Of a stretch of DNA of 20,853 bases, positions 6,476 to 14,271 are shown piece after piece. A model generated the notes under the pieces. That model had not been told where the DNA came from. It saw only the letters and a list, made by a program, of their open reading frames with translations, and ran no database searches. The position numbers and the translations under genes are program-made. Source of the DNA: CAZBZG01 sp964496245 (GTDB taxonomy: Bacteria > Planctomycetota > SZUA-567); assembly GCA_964496245.1 (NCBI GenBank), contig CAZBZG010000051.1:1-20853 (forward strand), given 5' to 3'. Each line of letters opens with the position of its first letter. Within the stretch, counting starts at the first letter, position 1.

Positions 6476-7792
6476 ATGACCGAAGAGAACGTCAAAGACG
6501 AAACCGGCCAGCGACTGTGGCGCATTGCGCTTGAGCAGGAGCTGCTCAACGCCAAACAGGTGAAGCACTGCCGCCAGGTGTGGACCGAACGCCGGGGGTC
6601 GGACGAAGAGGCGAGCCTCGGCGACATCATGGTCGAACTGGGCTATCTCACGCCCAAGCAGTTGACGGTCGTCCGGGCCGAAGAGCGTCGGCGCCGCTTG
6701 CGGGTGCACGGGTACGAGATCCTGGACAAGGTGGGGTCCGGCGCCGTCGGCACGGTCTATCGCGCACGCCAGATGGCCATGGAACGTATCGTGGCCCTCA
6801 AGATCCTGCACGCGAAGCTGGCCAAGCACAAGCAGGCGGTGGACAAGTACATCTCCGAAGCGCGCGCAGTCGCCAAGCTCAGCCATCCGCACATCGTCCA
6901 GGGCATCGACGTGGGGGTCTCGGGCGGATGCTACTTCTTCGCCATGGAGTTCCTCTCGGGCGGAACCTTTGCCGAACTGCTCAAACGGGAGGGGGTGCTG
7001 GACGAAGAGCAGGCCCTGGTCTACCTGTACCAGGTCGCGAGCGCGCTGGACCACGCGTGGAAGCAGCGGATCATCCACTGCGATCTGAAGCCCGGCAATC
7101 TCATGCTCGACGAGGCGGGGCGGCTCAAGGTGACGGACCTGGGGCTGGCCCAAGTGGGCGAGGGCGCTTCGTTCGAGGACCCCCATGGCCGGCGTGTGGT
7201 ACGGGGCACGCCACACTACGTCTCGCCCGAACAGATCGAGAGCCCGGACGATTTGGATTGCCGCACCGACATCTATGCACTGGGGGTTACCTTCTATCAG
7301 CTTCTCAGCGGAGCCCTTCCGTACAAGGGAAAGCACGCCAAGGAAATCATCGTCGCCCGGCTCAAGAAGAAGCCGGTCTCGCTGGCCAAGCGCTGTCCCG
7401 ATCTCCCCGAAGGATTGGTGGATCTCATCCACCGCATGATGGCGCGCGACCGGGAGCAGCGACCGCAGGCGCCCAAGGAGATCCAGCAGGCCGTGATCGA
7501 CCTCGGCGTGGACATGGGGGCGACGGGCGATCTCGTGGGCGCCATCCAGAAGCGGCGAAGCCGTCGCCAGACGGTTTCCGACCGGGCCCGGTCGAACAAG
7601 CGCGCGTCCCAGCGCGTGCGCAAGGACCGGTACCGGCGCGTGGCCAGCCGGAGCAGCGGCATCGGGGTCGCCCTTCTGATCCTGTTCCTCGTGGGATTGA
7701 TCTGGCTCGCGGCCTACAAGATGCTCTTCGCGGACAAGGAGAGCGAGAAGCCGCCAAAATCCGATGCGCCGCCCGCCCCCCCCGAGCCGTAG
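6476..7792 (+). CDS. membrane-anchored Ser/Thr protein kinase with MshEN-like N-terminal module
   Basis: A 438-residue Hanks-type kinase. Residues about 14-66 resemble the N-terminal module of type II secretion ATPases (LGDIMVELGYLTPKQL), often fused to kinases in PVC bacteria. The kinase domain spans about 80-345: glycine loop GSGAVG (87-92), Lys109 in VALK, catalytic loop HCDLKPGN (201-208), metal-binding DLG (221-223) and SPE (250-252). The HRD arginine is Cys202, making it a non-RD kinase. A basic segment (358-392) leads to one membrane helix (about 396-415) and a short Lys/Pro tail. That tail is too small to be a sensor domain, so input probably comes from the cytoplasmic side. ATG 6476 has only a weak AGAGG upstream. 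It lies between convergent and divergent neighbours and is probably monocistronic. Confidence 0.93.
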   Translation: MTEENVKDETGQRLWRIALEQELLNAKQVKHCRQVWTERRGSDEEASLGDIMVELGYLTPKQLTVVRAEERRRRLRVHGYEILDKVGSGAVGTVYRARQMAMERIVALKILHAKLAKHKQAVDKYISEARAVAKLSHPHIVQGIDVGVSGGCYFFAMEFLSGGTFAELLKREGVLDEEQALVYLYQVASALDHAWKQRIIHCDLKPGNLMLDEAGRLKVTDLGLAQVGEGASFEDPHGRRVVRGTPHYVSPEQIESPDDLDCRTDIYALGVTFYQLLSGALPYKGKHAKEIIVARLKKKPVSLAKRCPDLPEGLVDLIHRMMARDREQRPQAPKEIQQAVIDLGVDMGATGDLVGAIQKRRSRRQTVSDRARSNKRASQRVRKDRYRRVASRSSGIGVALLILFLVGLIWLAAYKMLFADKESEKPPKSDAPPAPPEP

Positions 7793-7815
7793 GCCTTGCC
7801 GCCGGCCTTTGGTTT
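7791..7815 (+). terminator. possible terminator of the kinase gene
   Basis: AGGCC (7791-7795, overlapping the stop codon) can pair with GGCCT (7804-7808) over an 8-nt loop, followed by the T-rich TTGGTTTCT. The stem is only 5 bp, so the call is weak. The site lies between convergent genes. Confidence 0.3.
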
Positions 7816-7852
7816 CTCCCGCCCAGGATGCGCCGGACGCGGACCGCCGGCT

Positions 7853-10078
7853 TCAGGCCCGGCCGCGGTCCGGATGGATGCGCAGGGTCTCGCCGGGCTG
7901 GGTGGGGATGCGGAGCACCGTCCCTTGCGCCCGTCGGGACCGGCGGGTCGCGCCTTCGACCCGGACCCGGCCGGCCCAGGGGTTGCGCAGGTTGAACGTG
8001 CCGCCGCAGGGACTGGTCACGTCGACCCGATGGACCCGGCCGTTGCGCAAGCGTCCGCTCACGAGAAAGGCGCCGTCCGTTCGCATGGGGCCGAACGCCG
8101 CCTCCCGCCATGCCGGCGGCACGCCGCCGAAGACGTGGTGCACGCCGTTCTGTTCGTAGAGGAGCATGTCGGAAATGGCGGTGATGGCGCCCATGCCCGC
8201 ATCCATCTGCATGATCTCTTCGCGGCCGCGCTTCTGATGCGCGGTCGCGCCGATGCCCATGAGGGTGAAGCCGGGGTGCTCGGCATCGTGCAGGGTGCCG
8301 TGGCCGTGATTCGTGAAGATGCGCTGCCAGATGTCGAGCAGCAAGGCGGCCATCTGGCCATTGCCGAGGCGCGTGTGGATGGCGGACGCCCAGGGCACGC
8401 ACCAGCCGCTCCAGAGGCCGGGCCCGCGAAAGATCCAGTGCGCGAGACTCCGCTCGACCACGCCCCGCCAGAAGGGATCGTCGAGGGGGAGCGTTGCAAG
8501 GGGCGTGATCCCGGCCAGATGCGAATGGTGGCGGTGGCTTTCTTCCAGATCGGTGCCCTCCCAGAGCGCGATGCGTTCGCGACCCTTCGGACCGATGAGC
8601 GCGGCGCGGGGCAGGTTCTCCCGGATCTTCCGCCAGATGGGACGCGGACGTCGTTTCAGCCAGCGGCTCGCGTCCAGCAGCGCCCGCACCAGGGCGTGGA
8701 TGCAGGCCAGCTGGAAGCTCGCGTTCGCGCCCCACGCGTTGAGGGCCGCGCCGCGGTACTCGGGCGAGACGCTGACCGGCAGGCGGAAAGCCCGGCCCTT
8801 GCGCTCAAGCAGTTCTTCGTAGACCCGCATGGCACCCGTCATGAACGGATAGGCCGTGCGTGCGAGAAAGGCGTCGTCCATGGTGTAGCGCGCATAGCGG
8901 TACATCATGAGGGCCACCCACGCCGTGCAGCCGTGGTCGATGCTGCCCGTCCAGAAGCCGCCCATGCACGTGCCCCGGTCATCGACCGCATGCGGAAGCA
9001 TCACGCCGTCGTCGATGCCGAAGAAGACGCGGGCGTTGTGCTGCAGCACGTCCTGCCAGCCTTCGATCATGGCGAACAGGGGCCTCAGGTTCTCCAGGCG
9101 GTTGCCGTGGAAGGCGGGGCGGTAGCACAGCTGCACGTTGATGTTGAAGTGATAGTCGCTCGACCAGGGCGGCATCCGGGTGTCCTCGATCCAGGGACCC
9201 TGGAGCGTGGCGGCCGGTCCGGCCGGGTTGGTGAAGCTGCCGAACTTGTACATGCCGTATTCGTAGAGAAACTGGAGGTTCGGGGCGGGGATCTGGAGGT
9301 CCGGCACCGTCAGCCAGTAGGCCCGCCACCAGGCCTGCGCCCGGCGCTGGATGCTGCGGAAGCCGCCCGTCCGGTCGAGCAGGGCGCGGGCCAGCGGGCG
9401 GGGATCCTCCCCGCGCGTGCGGCCGCGGACCGCGGTCACGAGCAGTCCGGTTCCGGTCTGTTGGCAGGCGACACACACGGCCGGGTCGGCCGGCAAAGGC
9501 TGCACCCAGCCGGCGAGGCCCTGGTGCGAGAAGCGAGAAGGCGGCGCAAAGCCGATGGCCTCGAGTTCGGCCTCCAGGGTCTTCCACGCGGGCACGCGCG
9601 TAACGCGAAGCGGGCCCCATGCGCGTGGATGGGCCAAGGCCAGCACGGGCGCGTCCATGTCCATGGTCAGGCGCAACCGGCGGACGCCGCTACCGGTCCG
9701 CACCCGGAGTTCGATGCGGCCTTGGTCGATGTGCAGAAACCCGCGCTCGAGCGCCGCCCGGGCGCCGAGGTCGATCTCGATGTGGCCGATCGGGATCACG
9801 CTGGGACGCCGGGGCTGCTTGCCTTTGCCGGCGGTGTGTTCGAAGAGCCGCCGCAGCCCCTTTTCGTCGTTTGCCTCGAGGCATCGCCGGATGTTGGCGT
9901 AGGATTGGTCTTCGGACCACGGCATGCCGCCCCGGTGGTCCCAGAGATCGGCGTGGCCCAGGGTGATGCAGAGGCGGCGGCCTCCGCCCCAGAGCATGGC
10001 GCCCAGGGTGCCGTTGCCGAGCAGCATGCCCGTGTGGGTATGTTCCAGCGGAAAGGTCCACTCGTAGACGCGGTCCAT
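7853..10078 (-). CDS. glycoside hydrolase family 95-like protein (alpha-L-fucosidase type)
   Basis: A 741-residue protein with the GH95 layout: an N-terminal beta-rich domain opening with GMLLGNGTLGAMLWGG (17-32), an (alpha/alpha)6-barrel catalytic domain, and a short C-terminal beta domain. GH95 enzymes hydrolyse alpha-1,2-linked L-fucose or related alpha-L-galactose by inversion. The residues expected for catalysis are present: two Asn in SDYHFNINVQ (Asn312, Asn314), the acid candidate Glu507 in LWEGTD before HRHHSHL, and Asp626 in QMDAGMG. The NYW usually found after NINVQ is CYR here. No signal peptide is visible, so it appears cytoplasmic, whereas many family members are exported. CCGGAG lies 6 nt before ATG 10078. 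It is 25 nt downstream of thpR and probably in its transcript, though the functions are unrelated. Confidence 0.85.
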   Translation of the reverse strand: MDRVYEWTFPLEHTHTGMLLGNGTLGAMLWGGGRRLCITLGHADLWDHRGGMPWSEDQSYANIRRCLEANDEKGLRRLFEHTAGKGKQPRRPSVIPIGHIEIDLGARAALERGFLHIDQGRIELRVRTGSGVRRLRLTMDMDAPVLALAHPRAWGPLRVTRVPAWKTLEAELEAIGFAPPSRFSHQGLAGWVQPLPADPAVCVACQQTGTGLLVTAVRGRTRGEDPRPLARALLDRTGGFRSIQRRAQAWWRAYWLTVPDLQIPAPNLQFLYEYGMYKFGSFTNPAGPAATLQGPWIEDTRMPPWSSDYHFNINVQLCYRPAFHGNRLENLRPLFAMIEGWQDVLQHNARVFFGIDDGVMLPHAVDDRGTCMGGFWTGSIDHGCTAWVALMMYRYARYTMDDAFLARTAYPFMTGAMRVYEELLERKGRAFRLPVSVSPEYRGAALNAWGANASFQLACIHALVRALLDASRWLKRRPRPIWRKIRENLPRAALIGPKGRERIALWEGTDLEESHRHHSHLAGITPLATLPLDDPFWRGVVERSLAHWIFRGPGLWSGWCVPWASAIHTRLGNGQMAALLLDIWQRIFTNHGHGTLHDAEHPGFTLMGIGATAHQKRGREEIMQMDAGMGAITAISDMLLYEQNGVHHVFGGVPPAWREAAFGPMRTDGAFLVSGRLRNGRVHRVDVTSPCGGTFNLRNPWAGRVRVEGATRRSRRAQGTVLRIPTQPGETLRIHPDRGRA

Positions 10079-10103
10079 GGAAGTCTCCGGCTGGGGGGGC
10101 GCT

Positions 10104-10667
10104 CTACCCGCCCAGCGGTGCCCGGTGCATGGGGGTATACACGGCCCCCTTCTTCTTGAGCTCGCTCATGAAGACGACGAGCGCGTGGACGTTCACCGTT
10201 CCGTACACAGGCTTCTCGTCTGCGGAGAGAAGCGGCTGGAGTCCGTCTGCCTGGCGGGGTGTCTTGATGCGGCCGATCGTGATGTGCGGGGTGTAGGGCC
10301 GGGGCTCGCGCTTGTACCCGAGCGCTGCGCACGCCTCTTCCACCTGCCGGGCCAGGGCCACGCAGGCGTCGGAGCCGGTTCCGCACCCCGCCCAGATCAC
10401 GCGGGGCCGCCGCGCGTGCGGGAAGCAGCCGCGGCCTTTGAGGTCGAGCAGGAAGGGCGAGACGCCTCGCGCCGCTGTATCGGCGGCGGCGAAGAGCTCG
10501 GGCAGTTCGTTCGGCACCACGTTGCCGATGAACTTGATGGTGATGTGGAGTTTTTCGGGATCCACCCAGCGCACCTTGGGGGCCTGCCGCTTGAGGCGGT
10601 CGATCTCCCGCCCCAGGGCGCTGTGCGTCTCGGCGTCGAGGGGGATGCCGAAAAAGGTGCGAACCAT
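10104..10667 (-). CDS. thpR: RNA 2',3'-cyclic phosphodiesterase (2'-5' RNA ligase family)
   Basis: A 187-residue 2H phosphoesterase. Both signature H-x-T/I-x motifs are present: HITIKF at 41-46 and HITIGR at 128-133, which supply the two catalytic histidines. Family enzymes open 2',3'-cyclic phosphates on RNA ends and can ligate 2'-5' links in vitro; the physiological role is unclear. The opening MVRTFFGIPLD is typical. ATG 10667 is chosen because GGAAG (10673-10677) lies 5 nt upstream; an in-frame TTG at 10709 would add 14 unlike residues. Transcription probably comes from the minus arm of the bidirectional promoter at 10724-10752 and continues into the GH95 gene. Confidence 0.92.
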   Translation of the reverse strand: MVRTFFGIPLDAETHSALGREIDRLKRQAPKVRWVDPEKLHITIKFIGNVVPNELPELFAAADTAARGVSPFLLDLKGRGCFPHARRPRVIWAGCGTGSDACVALARQVEEACAALGYKREPRPYTPHITIGRIKTPRQADGLQPLLSADEKPVYGTVNVHALVVFMSELKKKGAVYTPMHRAPLGG

Positions 10668-10702
10668 GGACGTCTTCCGCGGCCGGGCGTGCGCGTGCGT
10701 GC

Positions 10703-10731
10703 TTGACAACGCAGACGCGTATGCTTATACA
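10703..10731 (+). promoter_or_regulatory. strong sigma70 promoter for argA-argH
   Basis: TTGACA (10703-10708, 6/6), a 17-nt spacer, TATACA (10726-10731, 4/6). The predicted start near 10738 gives a leader of about 40 nt before ATG 10778. Confidence 0.75.
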
Positions 10732-10752
10732 CGAGCTCACGCGTACTGACAA
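10724..10752 (-). promoter_or_regulatory. strong sigma70 promoter for thpR-GH95
   Basis: On the minus strand: TTGTCA (10752-10747, 5/6), a 17-nt spacer, TATAAG (10729-10724, 5/6). Its -10 box shares four base pairs with the plus-strand -10 box, so the two form one bidirectional promoter. The predicted start near 10717 gives a leader of about 50 nt. Confidence 0.7.
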
Positions 10753-10777
10753 GGGGAATCGACACGGAGACGTTCGG

Positions 10778-11230
10778 ATGATTCGCAAGGCCCGGCTCAC
10801 AGACATTGAGGCCATTCACGCCCTGATCAAGCCGTTCGCCGCCGAGGAGGTGATGCTTCCGCTCTCCCTAGGCGAGGTGACCGAGCGTCTGCGGGACTTC
10901 CTGGTGGCCGAAGAAGAAGGGCGGCTGATGGGCACGGTGGCCGTGCATGTGATGTGGGGGACGCTCGTGGAAGTGCGGTCCCTCGCGGTCGACCGGTCGC
11001 ATCGCGGTCAAGGCCTCGGCCGCCAGCTCGTAGAGGCGGCCCACGCGGAAGCGCGGGAACTCGGGGCCGAGGAGGTCTTCGTTCTGACCTACATCCCGCC
11101 GTTCTTCGAATCGTTCGGCTACTCGCGCATCAGCCGCGACCAGCTGCCGCACAAGGTCTGGCTCGACTGCGTGAAGTGCCCCAAGTTCCCCGACTGCGGC
11201 GAGGTGGCCATGAAACGGTCGCTCCCGTAG
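10778..11230 (+). CDS. argA: short-form N-acetylglutamate synthase (GNAT family)
   Basis: A 150-residue GNAT acetyltransferase. The acetyl-CoA loop RGQGLG is at 76-81, after the beta-4 strand EVRSLAVD. The C-terminal signature LPHKVWLDCVKCPKFPDC is characteristic of the short argininosuccinate-lyase-associated N-acetylglutamate synthases, as in the actinobacterial free-standing form and the C-terminal part of some ArgH fusions. It would make N-acetylglutamate from acetyl-CoA and glutamate, the first step of arginine synthesis. Cys131, Cys134 and Cys140 form a conserved-looking cluster. Its position 22 nt before argH supports the role strongly. GGAG (10766-10769) lies 8 nt before ATG 10778. 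Feedback control by arginine is known for some relatives but cannot be read here. Confidence 0.85.
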   Translation: MIRKARLTDIEAIHALIKPFAAEEVMLPLSLGEVTERLRDFLVAEEEGRLMGTVAVHVMWGTLVEVRSLAVDRSHRGQGLGRQLVEAAHAEARELGAEEVFVLTYIPPFFESFGYSRISRDQLPHKVWLDCVKCPKFPDCGEVAMKRSLP

Positions 11231-11252
11231 GCGCGACGCGAAAGGGCAGAGC

Positions 11253-12629
11253 ATGGCAAAACTCTGGAAGGGCCGTTTCGCCAAGGCCACGCATCCGCTG
11301 ATGGAGGCGTTCAGCGAATCGGTCTCCTTTGATCAGGAACTCGCCGAAGTCGATCTCGAGGCGAGCCGGGTCCACGCGGCCATGCTGGCTCGCACGGGCC
11401 TCCTCACGAAGAAGGAGGCGGCCGCTCTCCGGCGGGGGCTGCGGGAGATCCGGGACGAGATCCGCGACGAAAGCTTCGAATTCCGTCCGGAGGACGAGGA
11501 CATCCACACGGCCGTGGAGACGGCCCTGACCCGGCGCATCGGCGAAGCGGCCAAGAAGCTGCACACCGCCCGCAGCCGCAACGATCAGGTGGCCACGGAT
11601 CTCCGCCTGTGGACGCGGGGCAAGATCGACTGGATGGACCGGCTGGTCCACGAGTTGCAGCGGGCCTTGCTGGAGGTGGCCGAGCGGGAGAAGCAGCTCG
11701 TCGTGCCCGGCTACACGCACCTGCAGCGGGCCCAGCCCGTGCTGCTCGCCCATCACCTCCTCGCCTACGTGGAAATGCTCCAGCGCGACCGCGACCGGCT
11801 GGCCGACGCCCGCAGCCGGGTGAACCGGCTGCCCCTGGGCGCGGGGGCGCTGGCCGGGACCACCCTCCCCATCGACCGGGCCTTTGTGTGCGAGGAGCTC
11901 GGGTTCGCAGGGGTGTGCGACAACAGCCTGGATGCGGTGAGCGACCGCGATTTCGTGATCGAGGTCCTCGCGGCCCTGTCCCTGCTCTTCGTGCACCTCT
12001 CCCGTTTCGCCGAGGACGTGATCCTCTGGGCGTCCGCCGAATGGGGGCTCGTGGTGCTGGACGAAGCGTGGAGCACGGGCAGCTCCATCATGCCCCAGAA
12101 GCGCAATCCCGATCTGCTCGAGCTGACGCGCGGCAAGACGGGCCGCGTGGTCGGGGGGCTCGTGAGCGTGCTCACGCTGATGAAGGGGCTGCCGCTCGCG
12201 TACAACCGGGACCTGCAGGAGGACAAGGAACCGCTCTTCGATGCCATGGTCACGGCCGAAAAGACGCTCGCCTGCCTGACCGAGTTCGTGCCCACCCTGC
12301 AGTTCCAGGCCGACCGGGCGGCCGCCCTGCTGGGAGGGGGGCACCTGGAGGCCACGGCCATGGCCGAGTACCTGGTCGAGCAGGGGGTTCCCTTCCGCGA
12401 GGCGCACGGCATCTGCGGCGAGCTCGTGCGCACGGCCGACCGCAAGGGGTGCGCGCTCGGAATGCTGCCGCTTGCGATCCTCCGCAAGAGTTGCTCCGCC
12501 TTTGGCGAGGATGTCTACGCCCGTCTCGATCCCGCGCGCGTGGTCGAGGCCTACCGGTCCCAGGGCAGCGCCGGCACCAAGGCCCTGACCAAGGCCCTCC
12601 GGCGGTGGAAGCGGCGACTGAAGGACTGA
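11253..12629 (+). CDS. argH: argininosuccinate lyase
   Basis: A 458-residue enzyme that splits argininosuccinate into arginine and fumarate, the last step of arginine synthesis, as a cytoplasmic homotetramer. All family blocks are present: WKGRF at 5-9, EDIHTAVE at 82-89, HTARSRNDQVATD at 104-116, GYTHLQRAQP at 153-162 with the catalytic-region histidine, and the mobile signature loop GSSIMPQKRNPD at 276-287 that carries the catalytic serine. Length is normal. The start follows AAAGGG (11241-11246) at 6 nt. It is cotranscribed with the short argA upstream from the promoter at 10703-10731. No other arg gene is in the window. Confidence 0.98.
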   Translation: MAKLWKGRFAKATHPLMEAFSESVSFDQELAEVDLEASRVHAAMLARTGLLTKKEAAALRRGLREIRDEIRDESFEFRPEDEDIHTAVETALTRRIGEAAKKLHTARSRNDQVATDLRLWTRGKIDWMDRLVHELQRALLEVAEREKQLVVPGYTHLQRAQPVLLAHHLLAYVEMLQRDRDRLADARSRVNRLPLGAGALAGTTLPIDRAFVCEELGFAGVCDNSLDAVSDRDFVIEVLAALSLLFVHLSRFAEDVILWASAEWGLVVLDEAWSTGSSIMPQKRNPDLLELTRGKTGRVVGGLVSVLTLMKGLPLAYNRDLQEDKEPLFDAMVTAEKTLACLTEFVPTLQFQADRAAALLGGGHLEATAMAEYLVEQGVPFREAHGICGELVRTADRKGCALGMLPLAILRKSCSAFGEDVYARLDPARVVEAYRSQGSAGTKALTKALRRWKRRLKD

Positions 12630-12637
12630 CCTCGCGC

Positions 12638-12657
12638 CCCCCCGTGTTGCGGAGGGG
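12638..12657. terminator. hairpin between convergent argH and guaA
   Basis: CCCCCCG (12638-12644) pairs with CGG-A-GGGG (12650-12657) with one bulged A and a TGTTG loop. It lies 8 nt after the argH stop and 9 nt past the guaA stop. There is no T-tract on either side, so it may not terminate by the intrinsic mechanism. Confidence 0.3.
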
Positions 12658-12666
12658 CCCAGGCCT

Positions 12667-14211
12667 CTATTCCCACTCGATCGTGCTCGGCGGCTTGGAT
12701 GAGATGTCGTAGACCACGCGGTTGACGCCCTGGACCTCGTTGATGATGCGGTTGGAGATGCGCTTGAGCACATCGTAGGGCAGGTGCACCCAGTCGGCGG
12801 TCATGCCGTCCTGGCTCTCGACCGCGCGCAGGGCGAGCACATTCTCGTAGGTCCGCTCGTCGCCCATGACCCCCACGGACGCGATGGGCAGCAGCACGCC
12901 GAAGGCCTGCCAGACCTGGCGGTAGACGCCCGATGCGTGGATTTCCTGCATCACGATGTCGTCCGCCTCCTGCAGGATGCGCACGCGCTCGCGCGTCACC
13001 TCGCCCACGATGCGCACGGCGAGGCCGGGCCCCGGGAACGGATGGCGCCAGAGCACCTTCTCGGGCATGCCGAGTTCGGCGCCGAGGACCCGCACTTCGT
13101 CCTTGAAGAGCTCGCGCAGCGGCTCGATCAACTCGAGGCCGAGCTTCTCGGGAAGTCCCCCCACGTTGTGGTGGCTCTTGATGGTGGCCGTTGGCCCGCC
13201 GTGGGCGGCGACCGACTCGATCACGTCGGGGTAGAGCGTGCCCTGGGCCAGGAACCGGACGTCGGGGATCTTCCGAGCTTCCTCTTCGAAGATCTCGATG
13301 AAGAGGCGGCCGATGATCTTGCGCTTCTTTTCCGGGTCGGTCACGCCCGCCAGCGCGTCCAGAAAACGGTCGGTGGCCTGGATCCCGTGGAGGTTGAGAT
13401 CGAAGTAGGTCTGGTACTTGTTGACCACGCGGTCGAACTCGTTCTTGCGCAGCACGCCATTGTCCACGAAGATGCAGTGGAGCCGCTTGCCGATGGCGCG
13501 GTGGAGCAGCACGGCCACGACCGACGAATCCACGCCGCCGGACAGGCCGAGAACGACATTCCCCCGGCCCACGCGCGTGCGCACCTCCCGGACGGTTTCC
13601 TCGATGAAGGAGCTCATGCGCCACTCGCCGCGCGCGCCGCAGATGGCGTACAGGAAGTTGTGCAGCAATTCCTTGCCGCAGGGCGTGTGGTGCACTTCGG
13701 GATGGAACTGCACGCCGTAGCGTTGGCGGCGCTCGTCGGCAAAGGCGGCGTGCGGACAGGTCGGCGTCCGGGCCAGGGTGGCAAATCCCTCGGCCAGCGC
13801 CTCCACCTGGTCGCCATGGCTCATCCACACGTCGAGCTCGGTCGGCAGGCCGTCGAAGAACGGGCTCGCGACCGCGCGGGAGATTTCCGCGTGGCCATAC
13901 TCCCGGCGTGCGGCGGCCCGGACCGTGCCGCCGAGGGCCTTGGTCATGAACTGGGCGCCGTAGCAGATGCCGAGCAGGGGCACGCCCAGTTCGAAGACGT
14001 GCGGGTCGCACTGCGGGGCGCCATCGGCGTACACGCTGGCCGGGCCTCCCGACAGGATGATGCCGATCGGGTCAGCGGCGCGGACTTCCGCGAGCGGTGT
14101 CGTGCAGGGCAGAATCCGGGCATACACCGCCTGCTCGCGCACGCGCCGCGCGATCAGTTGGGCGTATTGGCTGCCGAAATCGAGGACCAGGACCTTCTGA
14201 TGTCGTGTCAT
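12667..14211 (-). CDS. guaA: GMP synthase (glutamine-hydrolysing)
   Basis: A 514-residue two-domain enzyme that aminates XMP to GMP using glutamine and ATP. The N-terminal class I glutamine amidotransferase has the nucleophile Cys83 in GICYGAQ and the His170/Glu172 pair in FHPEV. The ATP-pyrophosphatase domain begins with the P-loop LSGGVDSS at 223-230. The C-terminal dimerisation domain ends in the typical SSKPPSTIEWE. Length and motif order are standard. It follows guaB by 60 nt on the same strand and is very probably in one transcript with it. I see no strong Shine-Dalgarno before ATG 14211. Confidence 0.98.
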   Translation of the reverse strand: MTRHQKVLVLDFGSQYAQLIARRVREQAVYARILPCTTPLAEVRAADPIGIILSGGPASVYADGAPQCDPHVFELGVPLLGICYGAQFMTKALGGTVRAAARREYGHAEISRAVASPFFDGLPTELDVWMSHGDQVEALAEGFATLARTPTCPHAAFADERRQRYGVQFHPEVHHTPCGKELLHNFLYAICGARGEWRMSSFIEETVREVRTRVGRGNVVLGLSGGVDSSVVAVLLHRAIGKRLHCIFVDNGVLRKNEFDRVVNKYQTYFDLNLHGIQATDRFLDALAGVTDPEKKRKIIGRLFIEIFEEEARKIPDVRFLAQGTLYPDVIESVAAHGGPTATIKSHHNVGGLPEKLGLELIEPLRELFKDEVRVLGAELGMPEKVLWRHPFPGPGLAVRIVGEVTRERVRILQEADDIVMQEIHASGVYRQVWQAFGVLLPIASVGVMGDERTYENVLALRAVESQDGMTADWVHLPYDVLKRISNRIINEVQGVNRVVYDISSKPPSTIEWE

Positions 14212-14271
14212 GGCAGCGATCCGTTCGCATGAGATGCGTCGCGCCCGCGCACCAGCTGTCCACGGCCGGCC

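Noticed and set aside
7796..10159. Plus-strand open frame of 787 codons opposite the GH95 gene
   Set aside because: The minus strand encodes a complete glycosidase with catalytic motifs and a good ribosome site; the plus frame has none of these.
10668..10709. TTG 10709 as the start of thpR
   Set aside because: It adds 14 residues unlike the family; ATG 10667 has a Shine-Dalgarno and the usual opening of the protein.
11130..12773. Minus-strand open frame of 547 codons opposite argH
   Set aside because: Antisense to an intact argininosuccinate lyase with every signature block; no recognisable motif in the shadow frame.
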